In this document: piece by piece, positions 21,682 to 32,727 of the stretch
How positions within the stretch are numbered: position 1 is the first letter of the stretch
How the letters are laid out: each line of letters opens with the position of its first letter
DNA from: Darksidea phi
Lineage: Eukaryota; Ascomycota; Dothideomycetes; Pleosporales; Lentitheciaceae
Direction: 5' to 3'
NCBI GenBank assembly: GCA_030770425.1
Contig: JASJFT010000082.1
Location: 124,001 to 188,000 of the forward strand
Length of the DNA: 64,000 nt
Position numbers and translations under genes: made by a program
The notes under the pieces: generated by a model
What the model was told of the DNA's origin: nothing
The model's database searches: none
What the model saw: the letters and a program-made list of their open reading frames with translations, nothing else

Positions 21682-23055
21682 TTAGTAGTCATCAAAGTCA
21701 CCGCACTCATCCCAACCATCATCGTCATACCCTCCATCGCCATACGTATCGTTGTACCCACCATCGTCGCTCCCCCCATCACTATACCCACCGTTGTTGA
21801 ACCCGCGGCCAACGAAACCATCGTCGGATCTAACATCAGGTTGATCGTCATATCTAGCATTAACAAACCCGCCATCGGTCCAGCCATTGTATCCGGAATT
21901 GCACTGATCATCGCTGGAGTCTATATTGTCAAGGATTTTGGCACTGAATCCAGCACCAGCACCGCCTGCGAAGCCAGTGTCTCTCGTCTCGATAGAATCG
22001 TAGTGCATAACATTGACAAACCCACGGTCTGGAAAGTGATCGTCTCGACGGCTGTAGCCGGTACCGTACCGATCACAGCTGTGTGCTTGGGAATCGCGGC
22101 GGCTGCGAGAAAAGGAATCATGCGCGTAGTGGTCATTTCGATCATTGTATCGATCGTAGGACGCGTGTCGGTTGTTGTCATCAATGATATCACCACGGCT
22201 CCCACCGAGCTCGGCAATGCCATCGTCCCACCTACCACGGCGGGGCTCATAAGCAACTCGATTGCTCCAATCTCTCCGTTTGTTCCCAAAATATATAACA
22301 TCTTCGTCTCGTCGATCATCTTCATAGCTGTACTCTTCTTGTTCCTCGTTTCTGCTGGACCCAATCCATCCGTCATCTCCCGCATTGTTGATACAGTCCT
22401 CATCACACTCATAGTATTCCAACTGTCTACGACTACTCGTTGCGCGAGGCCGGGGACTTGCATACTGCGCATCCAGCCTCCGGTAGTCGTCTAGGAGATG
22501 GCTTGCTCGTTTGAAGTCTCCAGGGCTATCCACATTGAGTCCATGGCACTCCATGAAGTCTTTCTTGCAAGACCAGCCGCCCTCCTTGATCATCCGCCAA
22601 TCCGACTTGTCCCATGGCGAGACGTAATCCTCAATTTCTGCTGCTCCGGAACCATACGTTTGGCGAGAGGAGTAATTTGCGCGATCTAAATGCAGTCTGG
22701 CTCCGGAAGATGCAATATAATCGGAGGGCGATGCTTTGGGATGCGAAATATAGTCTGATTTCGATGATCTGGAAGGGACAGGCCTGCGTGGAGCAGAAAA
22801 ATTTCTGTTTAGGGCAATATCTCTGTTCTGGTGGGGAATATAGTCTCTCTGAGGAGAGCCATCATCCGATTCGACTGGCTGTGCAAAGCGCACTGATGGG
22901 CGGATACTGTCATTGGATCGCTTGGTGGACGAGTAGCTGGATTTGCCGGCGCTATTGTGGGGTGGTCTCTGATGTGTGAACGGATTGGAAAAGCTCGTTG
23001 AGGTAAAGCTGCGGCCTTGGTCGTAGCCTCGATGAAGTGCGGATTGGGACGCCAT
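21682..23055 (-). CDS. Uncharacterised Tyr/Asp/Gly-rich low-complexity protein
   Basis: One uninterrupted 457-codon frame from an ATG at 23053-23055. No known domain is recognised. Residues 1-140 are Ser/Arg-rich and probably disordered. A short segment around 145-190 (DYVSPWDKSDW, then MIKEGGWSCKKDF and a DDYRRLDAQ helix) is the only part that looks folded. From about 215 on, the protein is strongly biased to Asp, Tyr, Gly, Arg and Asn, and the last 60 residues are nearly all Gly, Asp and Tyr (GGY/DDG units). Such a tail resembles prion-like or condensate-forming sequences. There is no signal peptide or membrane span. A plus-strand frame over 21538-22494 is the antisense shadow of this bias. 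Confidence 0.75.
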   Translation of the reverse strand: MASQSALHRGYDQGRSFTSTSFSNPFTHQRPPHNSAGKSSYSSTKRSNDSIRPSVRFAQPVESDDGSPQRDYIPHQNRDIALNRNFSAPRRPVPSRSSKSDYISHPKASPSDYIASSGARLHLDRANYSSRQTYGSGAAEIEDYVSPWDKSDWRMIKEGGWSCKKDFMECHGLNVDSPGDFKRASHLLDDYRRLDAQYASPRPRATSSRRQLEYYECDEDCINNAGDDGWIGSSRNEEQEEYSYEDDRRDEDVIYFGNKRRDWSNRVAYEPRRGRWDDGIAELGGSRGDIIDDNNRHASYDRYNDRNDHYAHDSFSRSRRDSQAHSCDRYGTGYSRRDDHFPDRGFVNVMHYDSIETRDTGFAGGAGAGFSAKILDNIDSSDDQCNSGYNGWTDGGFVNARYDDQPDVRSDDGFVGRGFNNGGYSDGGSDDGGYNDTYGDGGYDDDGWDECGDFDDY

Positions 23056-24176
23056 ATTGTCGGGATACCAAATGTTGTGTGGTCAGAGGTTGGTGTTGAG
23101 GGCAAGCAAAGTGGGCGGGATGCCCTCAGCAAATTCTTAGTACTGTCCCTTGGTTCAGCTCGCCTTACAATCTTGAGGCTCCAGGAGAGGACGATGCTGC
23201 AGAGACACGTGGTTGGCAGTGATCGTGCATCTCCGAAGTGGCCATTCCGGAAGTAGCTAGCTTGTTCACGACTCCTCGTCGACTTCGACATCTCTGACAA
23301 TATAGATCGATTGAATCTGTTGTCATCTGTTATGTTGACCATTTGGTCGACGGGAAGATCATATGTTTAAACGCGGAAAGAGAAACGGGGGATCCTTTTT
23401 ACCCAGATGCCCAGACTCTGTTCTGCGGGCATGTCCCTGCGTCGGCAACGAAGCGATATGAAAAGCTGTCTGTTTGAGCCAAGCTTCTTGGGGGTTAAGA
23501 AGTGCTGGAAATTGTAGACAGTTCGTGTTCTATTACGTCCTCGTGCCGGGGACACGAGAGATAGGCCGCGGAAAGCTGAGAAGGAATTTCTGAAAGTAAT
23601 TGCGTTTGGGACGCCAAGGAAGTTGGACCGCAAATGAGAACTCATGGTGCACCCAACCGAGAGCACCCTGGGGTAGGAGGTGGGAATAGTGGCTAAAGCA
23701 TATGCATGTCGGTCATTTACTGGAAATGTGCATTGATATAGGTCCCTCAGAGGACTTTGGAACTGGAGATGGGTGAATTCCTGCCTTGATCTTTGTGCAA
23801 ACATTAAAATGGGCAAGCTTTACTATATGTTGCTAGTTTCTATGGTGGCGGCAACTTGTCCACGTAAATGACGATCGACGTCTAGTTTGGGAATATTTTG
23901 GCGAGTGCACACATCAATCCTCTAGCTCGACATATACGACTTCATGGCAAGCAAAAGAGCCTGAAGTTGGAACTATGCTCCGCGCTTGCACTTGTGACCA
24001 CTTGATTCACTCAAGCCGATCATGAATCCGTCGACGCTTGGGTCGGCGCGCGACGGTGACCCAGAAGTTGATACCGAGTTGCTGATCCGCCTGGCTATTC
24101 TTGTTTTCGGCTCGTCCAGTGCACGCTGCGAAGTCTCCAGAGTCTTCTCGCCCGTAAGCAATCATTGAAAGATGGA
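23056..24176. other. Intergenic, no gene recognised
   Basis: Promoter side of the Tyr/Asp/Gly-rich gene, then sequence downstream of the ankyrin-SPRY relic. A minus-strand frame at 23367-23816 has no ATG and no family features. Confidence 0.5.
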
Positions 24177-26768
24177 TCATGCGTATCGATTCTCCTTGTC
24201 CTTCGGGAACCTGGCCATGATGGTACATCTAACTAGTTCCGTCTCCGCGCTAATTGCTGGATAGAGTCTACCGCGGATGTTGTGAAATGCGCAACCTGTG
24301 ATGCAGCGTTAGCTTGTAGCCAGCTGGATTCTCGGAAAGTCAACGGGTGGAGAAGAAGAGTGAAGGGAGACATTTTGAGAGAGGCAGGCCCAACTGACGA
24401 CATCGCCATTCCCAAATTGCGGTCCAAAAGGGTCGCCAACTCCCTTCCCATCACCGTAGATTTCGCCGTTGTCGCCGTGGTAACCCCACGCCCTGTCCTT
24501 CCATCCTAGCATGCTAGCTAGAGCGACGTTTCTTCACAGAGAAGCCAACACCCACCGGTCTAGGGACTATTATTAGTTCAAGTATCCTGTAGGGCAATGA
24601 TTGTCTCATACCTCCTTGACACCCGCCTTTTCTATCGAAACCTCAAAGTAGTAGGCACCGTCGTCCATGGCAACTATGGGATTGGTCAGCACGAGCAGTG
24701 CCGTTGACTTCGAGGGAGTTGAAATATGTGCAGACACCTTAGCGATCTTGATATCGAAGCCGTACCTGCGGACTCACGTTGAACTTTCACAACCATTGTG
24801 TTCTCTTGGCGGAGCAGACCCACCGACATGTCTAGCTCATGCCACTTGCTCGGTAGAAGCTTACCGTCATCTCTAGACCGACTCGCATTCCTAGATACCT
24901 TATCAATCAGCGTCCCAATAGCAATATTCTTACATCTTGATGCTGTATACAGTGATGTCATCCATCTTCGTCCGCCTGTCGGTAGCTGTACTGTATGTCT
25001 GTGAGCAGCAGCACGACGAAGTAGGGATTGTACGAAACAATGGCGCCATTAACAGCGTGCTGGTAACGAGAGGGCGGGGCATGGTTCTTTCGCATTGCTT
25101 CCATGACTGGTCGAATGTGTCGACGCTGGACCCTAAGGCTGCCCAAAACAAAGCGTCGCGTCCACGTAAGTCTTTGATCAGAGTATCTGCTCCAATTTCA
25201 AGAAGGGTTATGACTATGGTCAAGTAGCCTCGGCTCACGGCATGAACAAGTGCAGTCTTTCCCCATTTGCCTTGGATGTCGAGCTTTGCCTCTCGGGAGG
25301 TAAGGTAGTAAAGGACATCGACACCTTCAATGACAGATATCATCAGCGCTGTCCGTCCATGCTGATATTGCTCGTTGATGTTGAATTGTTGCTTCCACAA
25401 GAACGGCAGCAGGTCAATGCTTCTCCAGGAGATAGCATGCGAGAGCGCTCCTCATCCGGAGTCATCCCTATAATCCAAAGAGCTGCCTCCTTCAGCAAGT
25501 AGCTCTAGTATGCTCTGTCTTCCTTTTCGGACAGCGACCTGCGCTGGCGTCTCACTGAAGCCTGTCCCAGGTAAGTTCGGATTTGCGCCAAGATGAAGCA
25601 GCCCCTTCATATTGATGAGTTCGCCTATTTCGATCGCTGCGATCAGGGGGTGTGCCAAATCGGCCCGTACTGGGTAATGTCACGTCTGGCTCCCGCTCAA
25701 AACATAAATCTGTCAAATTGGATCTTGCACACCGAGGGCAATCTCCAGTGCTGCTCCTACAGGCCCTGCACCGTAATTAATATGCGCATTAACATCCAAT
25801 AAAAAGCTTAGTGGCGTTAGTGTGCCCGTTGCTAATCGCTGCACATAGAGCACTACCATAATCGCCTCCGGTAAGGTTTACATCGGCGCTGGCGCGCAAC
25901 AATGAGATAATGACGTCCTCGGATCCACGTGCAGACGCGTGTTTCAGAGCGGTGTATTTGGCGTATTCAGTTGTCTTGTTCGCATTTGCCTTTTACTTCA
26001 AGAGACTGTCGACGATCAAGACATTGCCATGACTTGCTGCTGTCATGAGTGGCATTAGTGCACTTGATCTCTGCATCTGGTTTATTATCCAATAGAAATC
26101 CCACAATATCGGCGTTATTTTCATGAGTCGCATAATGTATAGGAGCTAGTCCTTGTTTGGTGACCCCATTCACAATCCACTATATTCAGCAAAACTTAGT
26201 GTGCAGTTGACCTTCGCGTGCGGCGATGTGCATGCACGTAAATCCGGCTTGATTTTTTCGGATCAGCACCAGCATCAAGGAGTTATTAGTCGTGTTATCT
26301 CAGAGTTTTCGTATGCTGCATGTAGCGCAGTCCAACCGGTTGTTCGCTTCATCAAGTTGAGTTCTGGATTCTTTTTGAGAAGTTCTTTGACGCACTCCAC
26401 TTTGCCATGACACGCGGCTCGCCAGGGAGTTTGTTGCCGTCTTAATTTTTGGTGTTTACATTGGCATCCGTCTCTAATAGTGCATGGACGGCTTTTAGAT
26501 TTGAATTGACGGCCTTACGCAGTGGGGCCGTACCATCTTTCTCTTTCGCGTTAGGGTCTGCTCCAAGACGGGCCGAAGTGTTGATAACCAGCATGACGCG
26601 CCGCGCGTCCTCTGTATGGCTTCCCATGAACTCCCGCGAAAGTCTCGTGATGACCCCGAGATCCTTCGGCCGAGGTTCACAGGAGAAGTAGTCGTGCTCT
26701 GCGTGTATGAGCGTGGTCATGCTGCGGCATGACCTGATCGCAGCATGCAGAAGCGAACTCTCCGCCAT
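24177..26768 (-). pseudogene. Broken ankyrin-repeat/SPRY-domain gene
   Basis: Read on the minus strand from an ATG at 26766-26768, ankyrin units appear one after another (for example GADPNAKEKDGTAPL, GWTALHAAYENSE, GLAPIHYATHENNADIV, GRTALMISVIEGVDVLYYL, GKTALVHAVSRGYL). Successive units sit in different frames, with at least six frameshifts and several stops. Toward the C-terminus a SPRY domain can be followed in pieces: DDGAYYFEVSIEKAG near 24660, WGYHGDNGEIY with FGPQFGNGDVV at 24400-24490, and RLYPAISAETELVRC at 24215-24270, ending at a TGA at 24177-24179. Only small intron-like gaps occur in the SPRY part. Ankyrin-SPRY proteins in fungi are often tied to NLR-type or ubiquitin-adaptor roles. 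This copy cannot make a full protein. Confidence 0.8.
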
Positions 26769-27412
26769 TCTCGCATTAGCTCCTGTCGAATCAGAGTGGT
26801 ATCTAGTATGTAACGGTTTGCCGCTTGGGTAGAGACCACTGGAGTCCCTCTAGGTCCTGTTACGGGTGGCTCAACTGCGCCGCCGTGGCCTACCTGGATT
26901 AAGAGCTCTATTGTTACGTCGGCAACCTACGCAGATAAAGGTGGTGTCACGGTCGCGGGGATGTCGACGTATCATGCGAAGTGGTCGAGCACGTATGAGA
27001 CTCCGGCTCCCGCCAGGAAGAGATGGTAGAGGCGGGAATAGATAAGTACAGAGGTGTGTCGAGAAGAAGACAGCGAGGAGTGTGCGCTTTTGCTCGAGTT
27101 TAATCGTAGACGTTAGATTCCTCCGCGTTTATATATCTTATAATCCTTTCCGAACGCATTCAATAAGGAGAGCCATACCTAAGATCTTATACGCCCAGCG
27201 CCAATTAGCGAAGGGCCCTGATCGGAGTCAGGCTAGCGGTTGACGTTGATCGAATAATTTCATCTGATGTCCCTCAACTTCAGAGAGTGCATTGACCTAG
27301 AACTACGTACGCGAACAATACTGAAAGAATAATAGGGAAGAAAGGGGAGGTGATATCCCACACTTCAGTACGGTTCGCTCCACCTTGTCCCTGCATGAAA
27401 GAAAAAATTCTA
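26769..27412. other. Intergenic with one coding-like stretch
   Basis: On the plus strand, 26838-27029 stays open for 63 codons and ends in TAG. It encodes a Thr/Ser/Pro/Trp-rich stretch resembling cell-wall or secreted protein linkers. It has no upstream start, so it may be a relic exon. No other signal is seen. Confidence 0.35.
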
Positions 27413-29702
27413 CTATTCAATCAAGATGACATACTGCTTTGGACGATATGCTCGCGATGACTGAAGTGATAGAACAGGATCTGGAAGGAACCCCGGCTCA
27501 CGCTCATCTCGAAGGCCCTGTGCATGTTCCACTGCAGAATGCATACAACCATTAATTATTGCGACATGGCTGGACTCTGAATACCACGCAGTCGCTGCAT
27601 ATCGCATGCAGGGACTGTTTAGAGAGTGTACAACGACAGGGATATTCGGCTGACGTACCCAAGGAAGGGGCAACCGGCCGAGGAAATCATCCCATTTGCA
27701 CTCATGAACTAGGCCTATTGATGCTTCTGAAGGGTCCGCTACAGGCTCGGTCCAAGCACGACAGAACTCAGCGTCGGCTGTAATAGGATCTAACACGCCG
27801 ATACGGCGGCCTTTGTAGCGAATGCATAGCAGCACTCTCTCGGGGATGCCGTCCCAATCTGGTTCGATATGCCGGGTGAAGTCTTGCGGTGGGCCACAAA
27901 GCTGGATCTCATCCGTAGTGGCCGGGGGATCATTCATCTCGGGGTCCCATACTGGAAATTTGTTGGGTACGCCCGGAATTATCAGCCCTTCTGTGTTGTG
28001 GGGTATGCTCCCGGCATCAGTGTCGAGAAGGGTAAACCCTCCAATGTCATGAATTGTCTTACAATCCTTGACAACATTATTCATGAGTATGATCCGCTTT
28101 CTGATGACCCCGACGTACAAGTCTTGCTTAGTTCTAGGCGGCTCCGGCAGTAGTGACCCTGTTGGACTCACCTCTGGGTTGGTGAACAGGAGCGCGAGAA
28201 TTTTAAGGATACTGCTTCGACGAAATCTGATTAGGGAGCCGTCTGTAGTTTTGTTATACCCTGCCGTAAGATTGGTTCCCATCATTCGAAGGAATGCAAG
28301 CGACCGGTAACCCCAAGATCCAGAAACCGACTTTGTGGCGAGTGTCGTCGTATCGACAATTTGGAGGAAAACCTCATAAAAGAATCCCATAGCGAATGCT
28401 TGGAAGACATGAAAAATCTCAACGGTTGCTGGGTTGGCTTCCATAGGCAGCATCTCATCCTTCTTCCAGGTGATCCATCTGGTCATGTCATCGAGAGTTT
28501 CCTCGGATTCTCTGCTAAATGTTATTGTAAGCCCTTCCAACATTCTTGCGGCTCGAAACTTCGAGAGTCCTAATGCGGTATCGACAAGTTTGATGACCTT
28601 CGGGTCTATTCGCCCAATGTCTTCTTCACTGGCTGAATCGACACTCCAGAGCCCATAGTCGAGGTCCATATTGCCATGTTGCTTGCTGAGTAATCTTAAC
28701 CGAATGTCTTTCGCGGATTTCATCCCTTCTTTCCAGGCTACACGGCACCTATTGGTGACGTGTCTCGATATTGGAAACGTCGAGAACGTTTCCTCTGGCT
28801 GAGTAAGAGACACAGTAGTCGATAGCTCCCTTCGGAAGAGTTTAGGATCACTCGAGGCTTCTATTCCCCCTGAGCTAGCCGCAAAGAATGGAGCCGGGCT
28901 AAACATTAATCTGCAAGGTGTTGCGTGTTCTGGCGGTGCCCCGTAGTTTTCGACACCAAGAATTTCGAAGCTTAGATGGGTCAGACAACGTGCTATGCCT
29001 GCCACGTCAGATGAGGAGGTGTAGAGAACTTCACTTTCGCCAGCGGCAACCCAGTGGAGAAAGTTCGCGACTTCGTATGCTTCGTCTTTGGGCATATGGC
29101 CGCTCACGATTAGTTTTTGCTGGAGAAGGGACTCCCAAATACCACTACAAAAAGTGTTCATCTCCCTTACCTGTTGTGCAAGGTCAGCAATGAGTTCAAC
29201 AAGCTTCCAACCTTTGACTTACTGCGGCAGCTGAGCGCCAAGCGTTAATTCTTGTCCCGAGCTGCGACACAATCGTATCTTCGTTGATTTCGGCTGTCGG
29301 GATGAGGCGCTGAAGAAATATCTTGACTATCAGTCGGACCGTCGATTCAGCTGCAAATGTATCGAGAGTGGCCACGATACAGGTCATCATTGCCGTGAAC
29401 CGAGAAGCGTCCTCGAGCAGCTTCTCCACCGCCTGTCCTTCTAACCTCTGTGGTATCCCGTTTTTGAGTAATCGCAATGTTCTTCCCCATTGCTTCTTAA
29501 AATTGATGATATCGATGACGCCGCGACGGCGTAAAATGCTTGCCTCATCCTCTTCGAGGAGTGTTAAAAAGTCTTGATCTCCAGACCCGACGGTAAGCCA
29601 ATTTCCAACTCTACGGCCCAGAGTGTAGAGTGTCACAACGTCACTAACCCCGATGCCAGCTGCGACGAGACTGTTTCTACCAATCAATGACTGTAAAGAC
29701 AT
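27413..29702 (-). CDS. Uncharacterised 745-residue fungal protein
   Basis: Two exons, complement(join(27413..29170,29223..29702)); the 52-base intron has a GTAAGT donor and a CAACAG acceptor and keeps phase 0. I do not recognise a named domain. Residues 1-160 are mainly helical with a Gly-rich start (GVSDVVTLYTLGRRVGNW), and similar openings occur in uncharacterised fungal proteins. The rest is mixed helix/strand without repeats, signal peptide or clear membrane spans. The ATG at 29702 is preferred because the frame above it has only a TTG. The frame is undisturbed over 2.2 kb, so the gene looks functional. It lies 645 bases upstream of, and on the same strand as, the ruined ankyrin-SPRY gene, so the two may once have been functional partners (inference). 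Confidence 0.75.
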
Positions 29703-30534
29703 GGGCGGCAGGTTTTGTTGATCGTCCCAATGATCAGCAAGGGAACTGAGATTTGGGGGTTGAGCCAGTTTGCCAAGGAGACTGCATATGTGGCCTGAAC
29801 GAGCAAAGCCCGAGGGAAGTAACGCGATGCAAATATTTCTCAAGAAAGGCTTGCTTCCTTCTTATGCCCTTTGTGGGTAGCAAGGCTGATTCTGAGAGGG
29901 GCACTCACCGGCCGAGATTAAGGGCAACATAAGCGGACGAGTCGTATTGCCCCCTGCATCCAAACCGCAGCAACTTACCACATCCAATTAAACCTCAAGC
30001 CTCGGCTGCGTAGCTTGTAGGGTGATCTATAATCTTCGTCGCTCTTCCTCATCGGTTGAGGCAAATCCGGAAACGAAACACCATACAAGCAGTGGTCGGC
30101 GAGGGAAAAAATAGATGCAAGCATAAACATATGCCCCTAAAGCCGATCGAGATTCTAAAACGCGCAAAGCTTTCTATAGACCTTGCGGGTATCAGCGAAG
30201 GGATCCCCGGGAACAACTCCAAGAGAGCATTCCGTAGAGTACAGTTGCTCATCTGGGTGCTCAGGCAAGAAGACGCAGATTCAAATGGCGGATCGAAAGA
30301 TGCTAGGCTAGATGTTATGTTGTTTCGAACAGAGTGCCTCTGAAGATGGAAGTTCTGTCGTGGAGGGCGATGGCTGCGTACCCCAAAACATACTAGCGCC
30401 CCTCACTTATTGCCCGCACCTCACCTCACATCACCACCACACTCTCTTCTTCCGCACCTCGCAATCGCCATCATCGTCCTGCAATCATGCTCGCCACGCG
30501 CTTTCTGATCACGATGGCAATACATGTGACCAAG
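29703..30534. other. Intergenic, promoter side of the 745-residue gene
   Basis: About 830 bases with no coding signal that I trust. Confidence 0.5.
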
Positions 30535-30914
30535 CCTGCCATCAGTCGGTCGCTGGAGCAGTCGGAACTGGTCCGGCTGCTTACTAATCAGTCCAGTCGC
30601 TACGATCCGGTTGCTTGGCTTCTGATTAGACCTGCCAGGCGAGTTGCAAGCAGTTTGAGGCAGTGGTATGGCGAAAAATTCCAACCAATCGGATGCTGTC
30701 ATCAACGTTCTATCAGGTCTGGCGGTCGACGGCGAGCGCCGCTGATGTTAGTAGTTAGAACAGTATGTAGACAAAGAGAAGATCTCTTATCAGCATGATC
30801 AATGTGCTATATCGTCGAGTTGGCTTACCACCTAACCACCAAGATTTCAGTCTCCAACTAGACCAGTCGGTTCAGTTAGGCCCAACAGACCGGACTGGAC
30901 CGACTGGTGGCAGG
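30535..30914. mobile_element. Candidate non-autonomous DNA transposon (MITE-like)
   Basis: CCTGCCATCAGTCGGTC at 30535-30551 is matched in inverted orientation at 30898-30914 (16 of 17 bases), enclosing about 380 bases with no plausible gene. Related CAGTCGG/ACTGG motifs recur just inside both ends, and the right end contains a hairpin. Such subterminal motif clusters are typical of hAT-type elements. I could not define a target-site duplication, so the element boundaries are open. Confidence 0.4.
30863..30907. repeat. Inverted repeat (hairpin)
   Basis: CCAGTCGGTTCAGT at 30863-30876 pairs with 30894-30907 with 13 of 14 bases complementary, leaving a 17-base loop. It sits in the right end of the candidate MITE. 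Confidence 0.6.
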
Positions 30915-31325
30915 TCTGCAACTCCCGTGCCTGCGCCAAGTCCTCCCATCGGGCCTCAGCGGATCCCTCTTGAGACGTTTTTTCGAACCTCTGCCGCCGC
31001 CTAACCGCTCTGGCTTGCCTCGTTCCTGTTAGTACTTCTTTATACACCACGCTTTTCGTATCACGGGCAATTATAGCTGCTGAGCTGACTCTCGACCTCA
31101 CATTCACACACGTTTGCTCTATTCGCTTATGTTCTCGTGTTCGCCGCTCTTCTCTGCAAGCTCTCCCTTTCTCTCGCAAGATGATCGCTCGCCTCGCGTA
31201 ACTGGTAGCTACAGTTGAACGGAGAATCTCGCTACCCGTCTCATAGCTATATGAGTAATGGACGAACTGAGTGCTGCGAAATGTAACACTAAGATCAATC
31301 ATCACGCCGTTCCTTCCGCTTTTCC
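30915..31325. other. Intergenic, no gene seen
   Basis: Downstream flank of the APH-like pseudogene. Nothing recognised. Confidence 0.45.
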
Positions 31326-32727
31326 TTATAAGACCCTCTCCTTGCACTCCCTGTCATATGATTTCACGTCCCTCATCTTCATTTCAACCAACGTTTCCAT
31401 CTCCCTCTGCTCTTCCTCATCGAGTACATCATCTCCTTCGCGATGAAGTGCACCCCAGTAAATATCATCTACATCCATGCTCTTCCCTATCCCGTAATCG
31501 AACCAAAACTGACCACTCTCCCATGATTTTCGCATCTGCCTTGAAAGTTTGGGTTCTGTCGGTGACGATCTCGCCTCCACTCGTGCCAAGGCGCGAAGGA
31601 ACTGCTCCAATCTGGGCTCCTAGCGAGCCAGAAACTCTTCCATGCTATAATTTTCCAGCCACATGTCTGGTCCTTTCAATATAAGCCACCATGGTGGGTC
31701 ATAAGAGAATTGTGCTGGCATCGCATGTGTAAATTCCCGGTCTAGTATTGCGTAGATTTCAAGAGTTTCGGCGTCGGCAAGCATGTTTGAAGGCTGTAAG
31801 TCGTCGCAGAAGAGTTTGAAAGGACCATTGTTGTCCATACAATATTTTGGAATAAGGCGTCGGAACCGGCGGCGTGCAATATACCTCCTCTTGGCACTTT
31901 CTGGACTACTTGCAATATTACGTTGTACACGAAGGTGAGCAAGGTTTTCATCGGATTGGTATTGAAGGTATTCTCTGGTGGTCTGGAACGGCGCAGCGGG
32001 GGAAATATCCACAGGATAATTTGAGACGGACACCGCCGTTTCGTTCATGTTGTAAGTAAACGGCTTCTCAGTTGCCAGCCATTTATTCGAGTTCTTAGCT
32101 ATGGCTCCAATGGCGTCAAAGTCCAGCCGAGAGAGTTCAATCATAAATTCTGCCAGCTGTTCGTAGACGTAATCCAGTTTGACGTCATCTATATCATCTC
32201 TCAGAATAACCTCGTCCTCCTCGGACTGGACGGGCTGCTTCAAGAGGGTAGTGAGTGAAGTTCCATCGATACAATTCATGATGATGAAGGGACCAAGATT
32301 TCTGGGACTCTCGTCCGTTAAACCCCAGCTGGTTACGTGAGGTACAGGAATCTCGTCTTTTCTCTCAGATATTCCAAGACTTGGATCTCGTTCTTTACCT
32401 TCTCCTCTCGTCGAGCGGTAAGTGTGTGGCCTGGTTTTGGGAACCGGATGATAGCCTTTGGTCCTCCATCGTTAAAGCGGACGGAGATACAGAAGTTGAA
32501 GGAACCCTTCAAATACCCATCAAATTCCCCTTTCGGACTTCCTGGACGGCGGCTGGATACGAAGGCTACAATTTCTTCTTTCGCGCCAAGAACCTTGACC
32601 AACCAAGCTCTGCACTCCTCGTCGGCCTCGACCTCGGCGATTTCGTCGTACGCAGTCAGTAAGAAAACGCCAACAGCTTTAAAATCGATAATGTAGATAG
32701 TGGATTTGGGATGAGATCTGTTAGCAT
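31326..32727 (-). pseudogene. Broken aminoglycoside-phosphotransferase-like (APH family) gene
   Basis: The order of APH-family features is clear on the minus strand: an N-lobe with a Gly-rich strand near 32550 (GSFNFCISVRF), a conserved Lys-containing strand, the Brenner-type catalytic loop LFCDDLQPSN near 31800, then the DREFT metal-site strand and the fungal motif FSYDPPWWL near 31690. Two lesions break it. A one-base frameshift near 32345-32350 separates the N-lobe from the rest. An in-frame TAG at 31620-31622 is followed in the same frame by the usual family C-terminus (LEQFLRALARVEA, SWESGQFWFDYGI) down to a stop at 31326. A further break may lie near the start, where an ATG at 32727 leads into another frame. 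These fungal proteins phosphorylate unknown small molecules. This copy is probably dead. Confidence 0.8.

Noticed and set aside
21538..22494. 318-codon plus-strand frame rich in Ile and Val
   Set aside because: Exact antisense of the Asp/Tyr/Gly-rich gene; its hydrophobic repeat composition is the complement of GAT/TAT/GGT codons.
23367..23816. 149-codon minus-strand frame
   Set aside because: No ATG start and no recognisable features.
29703..29843. Upstream extension of the 745-residue protein
   Set aside because: Begins only with TTG; no ATG in the extension, so the ATG at 29702 is used.
30487..30798. 103-codon ATG frame
   Set aside because: Overlaps the candidate MITE and has no family features.
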